From NCBI GenBank assembly GCA_963614215.1, contig CAVECB010000007.1:1-64000 (forward strand): DNA of 64,000 nucleotides, given 5' to 3'. Numbering within the stretch: the stretch's first letter is position 1; every line of letters starts with the position of its first letter. Below, in pieces: positions 58,544-64,000 of the stretch. The position numbers and the translations under genes were made by a program. This stretch comes from CAVAWX01 sp963614215. Lineage in GTDB: Bacteria > Actinomycetota > Coriobacteriia > Coriobacteriales > QAMH01. The notes beneath the pieces are model-generated. The model was not told the DNA's origin. It saw only the letters and a list, made by a program, of their open reading frames with translations, and searched no databases.

Positions 58544-59863
58544 TCAGGGTCGCTCGCTGCCGCCTTGCCACAGCGACACGTTGGCAAGCGCGTACAGCGC
58601 GACATTGGTCATCCAGTCCTGCGCGCGGTACCCCGAAAGGCTGAAGCGGACGGCCAGCACGTCGGGGTTTTTCTCCTTGAAGGCACGCAGACTCTTCGAG
58701 CGCAGGTTCTCCTCCGCCTTCACCTCGACAGCCGCCACGCGTCCCGCACTCTGCACGAGAAAGTCGATCTCGCCGATGGAGTTTTCCGCCGACCAGTAAA
58801 ACGGCTGCATGCCGCAATCTGAAACGAGTTGCTGGCAGACATATTGCTCGGCAAGCGCCCCCTTGAACTCCGTGAAGACCGCGTTGCCCTCCAAGACCGT
58901 GGCGGGTTCGAGTCCGGACATGGCCGCCAGCAAGCCGACGTCGAGCAAAAACACCTTGAAGGACTTGTTGTCGTTGTAGGAGGAAAGCGGCAGCCCCGCA
59001 CGCGTGACGCGCGGCACTTTCACGACGAGCCCCGCCTGCGCCAGCCAGACGAGCGCCTCCTCGTAGTCCTTGGCCCGCGCGCCCTTGCGTATGTGACCAA
59101 AGACAAATTTCTTGTTCTCCCGTGCCAGATGCGACGGTATGGACTCCCACGCCTCCATCATGCGGGGCAGCACCCTGTAGGGCGCGTGCTTAGCGAAGTC
59201 GCGCCGATAATCTTCCAAGATGCCGTTTTGAATTCTGCGCACCTCTGCAAGGTCGGCGTCCTGCAAGAAGGCGTCGACCGCCGCGGGCATGCCGCCGACC
59301 ACGTAGTATTGGCGCAAGAGCGCCTCGGCCTTCGGCGCAAACGAGGCCATGCGCTCAGTGTCTTCTGAGTCCAGTAGCTTGCGGAGCGCCGCGTTTTTAG
59401 TGGCGTCAAGGAATTCGCGAAAGCTCAGGGGATGAAGGCTCAACGTGTCGACCTTGCCCACCGGCCAGCCCGTTCCCTCGTGCGCGGACAAACCGAGCAG
59501 GGAGCCTGCCGCCGCCACCGCGACTTTGGGCGCGTTTTCGCAGAAATACTTGAGGGATGTGATGGCCTTGGGGCAGGCTTGTACCTCGTCGATGACCACA
59601 AGGGTGTCGCCGGCGGCGATGTCGACGCCCGTATGCAGCGAGAGATCGTCGATAATGCGCGGGATGTCGAAGCCCCGCTCGAAGAAAGAACAGGCCACCT
59701 CGTCGTTGTCCAGGCTCACATAGGCAAGCTTCTCGAAATGTCGCCGCCCGAACTCTTTGAGAAGCCAGGTCTTGCCTACCTGCCGGGCGCCGTCGAGGAC
59801 AAGCGGCTTGCGCCTGGGGCTGCCCTTCCACTCGACGAGCTTTTCCATGAGGAACCTATCCAT
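58544..59863 (-). CDS. AAA+ ATPase with DUF4143 C-terminal domain
   Basis: 439 aa. Walker A GARQVGKTWLLKEF near residue 27, Walker B DTLVVIDEVQACP near residue 90, and a sensor-like AAAGSLLG. The C-terminal DUF4143 region (GALAEQYVCQQLV, then FYWSAENSIGEIDFLVQ and AVEVKAEEN) has the D-E-x-K spacing of restriction-endonuclease-like folds. These proteins are widespread, often accessory and of unresolved role. ATG 59863 has GGAGG upstream; a GTG just before is possible. It is convergent with hipA and flanked by 50-bp direct repeats, which suggests horizontal acquisition. Confidence 0.87.
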   Translation of the reverse strand: MDRFLMEKLVEWKGSPRRKPLVLDGARQVGKTWLLKEFGRRHFEKLAYVSLDNDEVACSFFERGFDIPRIIDDLSLHTGVDIAAGDTLVVIDEVQACPKAITSLKYFCENAPKVAVAAAGSLLGLSAHEGTGWPVGKVDTLSLHPLSFREFLDATKNAALRKLLDSEDTERMASFAPKAEALLRQYYVVGGMPAAVDAFLQDADLAEVRRIQNGILEDYRRDFAKHAPYRVLPRMMEAWESIPSHLARENKKFVFGHIRKGARAKDYEEALVWLAQAGLVVKVPRVTRAGLPLSSYNDNKSFKVFLLDVGLLAAMSGLEPATVLEGNAVFTEFKGALAEQYVCQQLVSDCGMQPFYWSAENSIGEIDFLVQSAGRVAAVEVKAEENLRSKSLRAFKEKNPDVLAVRFSLSGYRAQDWMTNVALYALANVSLWQGGSERP

Positions 59864-59886
59864 CACGCCTCCTCCCGCTGTGGCAA

Positions 59887-59930
59887 TTACGTCCTTATTT
59901 TAGTGAAATACGACAAAAACAAGGACGTAA
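59887..59930. promoter_or_regulatory. 10-bp inverted repeat upstream of the DUF4143 ATPase
   Basis: TTACGTCCTT (59887-59896) and AAGGACGTAA (59921-59930) are perfectly complementary with a 24-bp A/T-rich spacer. They sit 24 bp upstream of the start codon and frame the likely promoter. This could be a paired operator. The A/T content is unlike the neighbouring genes. Confidence 0.55.
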
Positions 59931-59996
59931 AAATGTGAAATCCATCACAAATCAGGGGATAAGAAGATTCACCGAGCACATCAGGACAGAGGGCGC

Positions 59997-60046
59997 TTTG
60001 AGTGATTGCTGCACATGTTGCAATTTCACTCAATAGACACGCGGGG
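59997..60046 (+). repeat. 50-bp direct repeat, copy 2
   Basis: Second copy of the 58470-58519 unit with three transitions. Here the ends pair well: TTGAGTGA with TCACTCAA, then TTGC with GCAA across a 2-nt bulge, so the unit can form a hairpin. The remaining ~190 bp to the symporter stop at 60239 show no gene. Confidence 0.85.
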
Positions 60047-60238
60047 CAAAAGCGCAGGCGCGAGGCACGAGAGGGCTGCGGCACCGCATGGCGAAGGCGG
60101 CACTGTGTTGCGCGACGCGGCAAAAGTGACTTTTACAGCTTGCGGCGCAAGGGCAGCGCGGCGCAACGCGGCGCAGCAAAGACGGCTTTTACGCCATGCA
60201 GCCTAGGGCGCCACTTCGCATCAGCCACTTCGCGTCGG

Positions 60239-61684
60239 CTACTTCGCGTCGTATTGCGGGATGGGAGTCTCGTCGGTCTCGTCGAGGTTGCCATCGTAGA
60301 CGTAGTGCTGCGTGTCGCGCGCGATCACGTTGGACAGCACGATGACGGCGATACAGTTGGGCACAGCCATGAGCGCGTTGAAGATGTCGGAGATGTTCCA
60401 CACGAGGTCGCCGCCGCCGATGCAGCCCCAGAAAACGAAAAGCAAGAAAACGACCTGGTAGGGGCGTATGCCGCGCTTGCCAAAGAGGTAGGCCACCGCG
60501 CGGTTGCCGTAATGCGACCAGCCGAGGATCGTCGAGTAGGCAAAAAGCACCATGCCGACGGCCAGCACAATCGGCCCCAACACGGGGATGGAATCGAAGG
60601 CCGCCGTCGTCAGCTGCGCGGCCGCCGTGATGTCGCCCGCGAGTATGCCCGCTTGGATGCTCGGGTTGGCCAGCATCGTCGAGACGAGCATGATGCCCGT
60701 GATGGCGCAGATGACGACCGTGTCCCAGAAAGTGCCGGTCATGGAGACGAGCGCCTGGCGGGCGGGATTTTTCGTCGTGGCAGACGCGGCCACGAGCGGC
60801 GCCGACCCCAGGCCGGACTCGTTGGAAAACAGCCCGCGCTTGAAACCGAACTGCAAGGCCAGCGCCACGGACTGCCCCACCGCGCCGCCGAAAGCCGCCT
60901 GCCCCGTGAAGGCGCAGGTGCAGATCAGCCCGATGGCCTCGCCCACAAACTGCCAGTTCATGCAGATGATGACGATGCAGCCCGCCGCGTACAAAAGCGC
61001 CATGACGGGCACGAGCTTTTCGGTCACGCGGGTGATGGAGCGTATGCCGCCGATGATGACGACGCCCACGAGGATGACGAGAATGACGCCGAACATGCAC
61101 TTCACCCCAAACATCGCCGTCTCGTCAGCATCGATGTAGGCCGTGACCACGCCGGTGAGCGAATTGGACTGCACCGAGCCGCCAATGCCAAAGCTGGCGA
61201 TGAAGGTGAAGAGAGCGAAAAGGACGGCCAAAACCTTGCCGGCCGTGCGGTTTTTCAGGCCGCGCTCGAGAGCATACATCGCGCCGCCGAGCATCTCGCC
61301 GCGGTGGTCTTTCACCCTATACTTCACGCTGATCAGCGTCTCGGCGTACTTCGTGGCGATGCCGACAATGCCGGTGATCCACATCCAAAAGACGGCACCG
61401 GGGCCGCCCATGAACAGGCCGGTGGCCACGCCGACGATATTGCCCGTGCCGATGGTGGCGGCCAGCGCCGAGGTGAGCGCGCCGAACTGGCTGACGTCGC
61501 CTTCGGCCTTCTCCTGCTCCTCGGGGTCTGGCGTGACCGACATTTTGATGCCGGTGAAGAGCTTGCGCTGGATGAACTTCGTGCGCACGGTCATGAACAG
61601 GTGAGTGAAGAGGAGCAAGGCAATCATGGCCCAACCCCATACGAAACTGTCGATCTGGTCGACGATGCTTGCGAACACGTCCAT
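60239..61684 (-). CDS. Sodium:alanine/glycine symporter (AGCS family), second copy
   Basis: 481 aa integral membrane protein. The signature GGPGAVFWMWITGIVGIAT is present with ATIGTGNIVGVATGLFMGG and RGLFSNESGLGSAPLVAAS. About ten or eleven helices. The region around FKRGLFSNE and the C-terminus (DETDETPIPQYDAK) differ clearly from the protein at 5384-6970, so the two are not recent duplicates. Imports a small neutral amino acid with Na+; specificity unknown. ATG 61684 begins the first hydrophobic block. Confidence 0.92.
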   Translation of the reverse strand: MDVFASIVDQIDSFVWGWAMIALLLFTHLFMTVRTKFIQRKLFTGIKMSVTPDPEEQEKAEGDVSQFGALTSALAATIGTGNIVGVATGLFMGGPGAVFWMWITGIVGIATKYAETLISVKYRVKDHRGEMLGGAMYALERGLKNRTAGKVLAVLFALFTFIASFGIGGSVQSNSLTGVVTAYIDADETAMFGVKCMFGVILVILVGVVIIGGIRSITRVTEKLVPVMALLYAAGCIVIICMNWQFVGEAIGLICTCAFTGQAAFGGAVGQSVALALQFGFKRGLFSNESGLGSAPLVAASATTKNPARQALVSMTGTFWDTVVICAITGIMLVSTMLANPSIQAGILAGDITAAAQLTTAAFDSIPVLGPIVLAVGMVLFAYSTILGWSHYGNRAVAYLFGKRGIRPYQVVFLLFVFWGCIGGGDLVWNISDIFNALMAVPNCIAVIVLSNVIARDTQHYVYDGNLDETDETPIPQYDAK

Positions 61685-61940
61685 GCGCCTGCGCGCTCCT
61701 TTCCTTTTCAGCGATGAGCGCATTCTAGGAGGGGCGCGCGGCGCGCTTCGTTTCGGGCAGGTGAACTCTTGCCGGGCGGCGCGAAGCGGTGAAAGACACG
61801 ATGCGTGCAAGTAGACACTATGCGTGCAAGTGGGCGCAGGCAGGCATGGGGGCACTAGGCAGGCGTGGAGCGCCGGGAAACGCAGCATGCGCAGGCGCGG
61901 CGCGAGGTGATGAAGAGACCTGCGCGGTAAACGCAGCGAA

Positions 61941-62825
61941 CTACCAGCTGAGCAACTCGTAGCCGCTTTCGGTGACGAGCACCTGTACCTCCCACTGCGC
62001 CGTCAAAGACCCGTCTGCAGTGCGCACCGTCCAGCCGTTGGGGTCGTTCGTGTCGATGTCCGGGCCGCCCGCGTTGAACATGGGCTCGATGGTGAAGCAC
62101 ATGCCGGGCACGAGGACAGGTCCTGTGCCCGCCTCTGCCACGAAGCTGACGAAGGGGTCCTCGTGAAACTCATTGCCGCAGCCATGCCCGCCGTATTGCG
62201 ACACAACAGAAAAGCCCGCCTCCAGCGCGACTTGGTGCACCGCATCGGATACATCGCCCAGATGGCCCCACGGGCGCAGGGCCGCAAGCCCTGCCTCGAC
62301 GCCGCGCTTCGTCACGTCCACCAGACGCCGCGCCTCCGGCGAAACCTCGCCGATGCAAAACATGCGCGAGGAGTCGGAGAAGTAGCCGTCCTTTATCGTG
62401 GACATGTCCACGTTCACGATGTCGCCTTCGCGCAAGACCACGTCCGCATCGGGGATACCGTGGCAGACCACCTCGTTGATGGAGGTGCACACGCTCTTGG
62501 GAAAGCCCTCGTAGCCCAAATCGGCCGGCACCGCACCGCGATCCGCGCACCACTTCGAGACCCACTCGTCAATCTCTGCCGTGGTGGTGCCCGGCCCTAT
62601 GTGGGCGGCCACGTAGTCGAGCGCGCCCATGTTCACCTCGGCAGAAGCCTTGATGCCCGCGACGTCGTCAACTGTTTTCAGCAGCTGGCGCGGCATCATC
62701 TCCTCGCCGGCGTCGTAGAGTTCTTGCATGCGCCTGTCGGCGTCCAGGTGGCATTTCTTGTATTTGCGCCCGCTGCCGCACCAGCACTCGTCGTTGCGGC
62801 CGGGACTGTGCATCTCGTCGTACAC
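61941..62825 (-). CDS. map: Methionine aminopeptidase type I with N-terminal SEC-C motif
   Basis: 294 aa. It removes the initiator Met from new proteins. The N-terminal SEC-C zinc motif is CWCGSGRKYKKCH. The catalytic domain carries the metal ligands: Asp pair in IVNVDMSTIKDGYFSDSSR, His in GHGCGNEFHEDP, and Glu in TIEPMF and QWEVQVL. GTG 62825 is preferred, as AAGGAG lies 7 nt upstream; ATG 62813 is the alternative. SEC-C-bearing MetAPs are thought to sit near the ribosome exit. Confidence 0.94.
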   Translation of the reverse strand: MYDEMHSPGRNDECWCGSGRKYKKCHLDADRRMQELYDAGEEMMPRQLLKTVDDVAGIKASAEVNMGALDYVAAHIGPGTTTAEIDEWVSKWCADRGAVPADLGYEGFPKSVCTSINEVVCHGIPDADVVLREGDIVNVDMSTIKDGYFSDSSRMFCIGEVSPEARRLVDVTKRGVEAGLAALRPWGHLGDVSDAVHQVALEAGFSVVSQYGGHGCGNEFHEDPFVSFVAEAGTGPVLVPGMCFTIEPMFNAGGPDIDTNDPNGWTVRTADGSLTAQWEVQVLVTESGYELLSW

Positions 62826-62884
62826 GCGTCTCTCCTTTTTCGCACGAAGGTCTGTGCGGATTCTACGCGCACGGACGCACGCGT

Positions 62885-63736
62885 CTAGCCCTGCCCGTGG
62901 GAAAGTTCGAGGACGCGGCGGTACACGTCGTTGCGCGACGCGCCCGTCTCGGCGGCAAGCTCGCGGGCAAGCGCCGACTTGCTCTTGCCCATGGCCAGCC
63001 CGTGAACGATGCGCTCGTCGAGCAAGGCCGCGTCGAGCGCGCCACATTCGCCCGACGAGGAAGGCGGGGCGACCACCAGCACCAGCTCGCCCTTCAAATC
63101 GGGGCGCGCCGCCAGTTGCGCGGCCAGCTCGCGGGCGCTCGCGCGCACCACCTCTTCGTGCAGCTTCGTCAGTTCGCGGCACATAGCCACTAGGCGCTGC
63201 TCGCCTAGGACCTGCGCCATGGAGGCAAGCGTGGCAGCCGCACGATGCGGCGATTCGTAAAAGACAAGCGCGGCGTCGAGCTCGGACACGGAGAAAAGCG
63301 CCTTGCGGCGGGCACCCTCCTTGCGCGGCAGGAAGCCACCGAAGTAGAAGGCCGTGCCGCCGAAGCCGGCCGCCACAAGCGCTGTCGGCACCGCACAGGC
63401 GCCCGGCAGCACCTCGACGGCCACGTCGGCCGCCCGCGCCGCATCCACAAGGCGCATCCCAGGGTCGCTCACGCCGGGCATGCCGGCATCGCTACAAAAC
63501 GCGATACGCTCGCCTGCGACCATGCGCTCTACGAGGGCGGGCGCGCGCCGGGCCATGACGTTTTCGTCGCAGCGCTCCAGCCTCGTCTCGATGCCAAAAT
63601 GCGCGAGCAAGCGCCCGGTAACGCGCGTGTCCTCGGCACACACGGTGTCCGCGGCCGCCAAGGCCTCCAGCGCGCGGGGGGTCATGTCGCCTAGGTTGCC
63701 TATGGGCGTTGCCACCACCGAGAGCATTCCCGCCAT
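62885..63736 (-). CDS. rsmI: 16S rRNA (cytidine-1402-2'-O)-methyltransferase RsmI
   Basis: 283 aa tetrapyrrole-methylase-fold enzyme. The start LSVVATPIGNLGDMTPRA and AEDTRVTGRLL are standard; the SAM-binding turn is FCSDAGMPGVSDPG. FYFGGFLPRKEGARR and VFYESPHR follow. It methylates C1402 of 16S rRNA in the decoding centre, with RsmH. The C-terminus has an added helix-turn-helix-like end (KSALARELAAETGASRNDVYRR). It lies 59 bp upstream of the MetAP gene on the same strand. Confidence 0.95.
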   Translation of the reverse strand: MAGMLSVVATPIGNLGDMTPRALEALAAADTVCAEDTRVTGRLLAHFGIETRLERCDENVMARRAPALVERMVAGERIAFCSDAGMPGVSDPGMRLVDAARAADVAVEVLPGACAVPTALVAAGFGGTAFYFGGFLPRKEGARRKALFSVSELDAALVFYESPHRAAATLASMAQVLGEQRLVAMCRELTKLHEEVVRASARELAAQLAARPDLKGELVLVVAPPSSSGECGALDAALLDERIVHGLAMGKSKSALARELAAETGASRNDVYRRVLELSHGQG

Positions 63737-63842
63737 GCCGCGCGCCTCCTTGCCCGCAATCGAAAATTCTCGTACTTCTAGCTCGCAGCCGCCAAAACCG
63801 GCCGGCTCGCCTCACGCGTCAGCTCCACTTTCAGCCGCAAGC

Positions 63843-64000
63843 CTACAGCTCCAAGCCGCCTGCCGCCTGCACGCCTTCGACGGCCGGAATCGTCGCAAAA
63901 CCCGCCTCCAGCTCTTCGTCGCTGGGCACATGGTCGGTCATGGTGCCGTTGTTGAACGCATCATAGGCCATCATATCGAAGTATCCTGTGCCCGTCAGGC
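63843..64000 (-). CDS. 3' end of a tryptophan-synthase-beta-like gene (cut by window edge)
   Basis: Only the last 52 codons are inside. LTGTGYFDMMAYDAFNNGTM is followed by VPSDEELEAGFATIPAVEGV. The [S/T]GTGYFDMxAY block and the SDEEL...IP end are typical of the C-terminus of TrpB-like PLP enzymes. Whether it is TrpB or the TrpB2 form cannot be decided from this fragment. The TAG stop is at 63843-63845, 106 bp before rsmI. Confidence 0.65.
   Translation of the reverse strand, partial: LTGTGYFDMMAYDAFNNGTMTDHVPSDEELEAGFATIPAVEGVQAAGGLEL

Noticed and set aside
1..64000. CRISPR arrays, rRNA operon or prophage
   Set aside because: No regularly spaced repeats, 16S/23S blocks, integrases, capsid or tail genes were found while reading both strands.

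Overview
The window is a GC-rich bacterial chromosome segment of about 64 kb, nearly saturated with genes and with many ATGA-type overlaps. The gene content suggests an anaerobic, amino-acid-using actinobacterium, most likely of the class Coriobacteriia. The hints are hybrid cluster protein (Hcp) with a Crp/Fnr-type regulator, short ThiC, aminopeptidase C, several Na+:amino-acid symporters and ABC importers, Ser-rich lipoprotein linkers and LCP wall proteins. The genus cannot be named from the sequence alone. There is one 91-base run of N, at 20666-20756. No phage, transposase, CRISPR array or rRNA operon was seen.

Layout. 1-14 kb: tRNA-Gly (cut by the window edge), a degenerate LCP/LytR_C protein, murA, hcp divergent from a Crp/Fnr regulator with a palindromic operator between them, an alanine-type symporter, pepC with a truncated CobA-like/HemD protein, a DMT exporter and a polar amino-acid ABC importer. 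14-20.7 kb: two tandem YhgE/Pip-type membrane proteins, then sstT. 20.7-32 kb, nearly all on the minus strand: recO, era, a flavodoxin-like protein, tRNA-Lys beside an unusual multi-hairpin element, clpX, an LCP ligase, gltX, rpsB-tsf, a YceD-like protein and a DivIVA-like coiled-coil protein. 32-36 kb: a TPP-riboswitch-led thiC-thiM-thiE operon and a small toxin-antitoxin-like pair with a perfect palindromic operator.

36-47.6 kb: a class B sortase, a five-gene peptide/nickel-type ABC importer with a His-rich ATPase, an M23-like protein, an aquaporin, obgE, a glutamate-cysteine ligase-like protein and Hsp20. 47.8-52.6 kb: rluD, lspA, ileS and a DUF3467 protein. 52.8-56.8 kb: a Tat-lipoprotein ABC importer of the nitrate/sulfonate/taurine type, followed by a Cys-rich DUF5714-like gene. 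56.9-60.1 kb: an accessory-looking patch with hipBA and a DUF4143 ATPase flanked by 50-bp near-identical direct repeats. 60.2-64 kb: a second alanine-type symporter, SEC-C methionine aminopeptidase, rsmI and the 3' end of a TrpB-like gene.

How it fits together. Most genes are housekeeping (wall synthesis, translation, ribosome GTPases, proteolysis) mixed with nutrient uptake (amino acids, peptides or metals, a small organic anion) and thiamine synthesis. The parts least explained by known systems are the tRNA-Lys-associated hairpin element, the repeat-flanked ATPase next to hipBA, the DUF5714-linked importer and the tandem YhgE/Pip pair. All family calls come from reading motifs; no alignment or database search was run.
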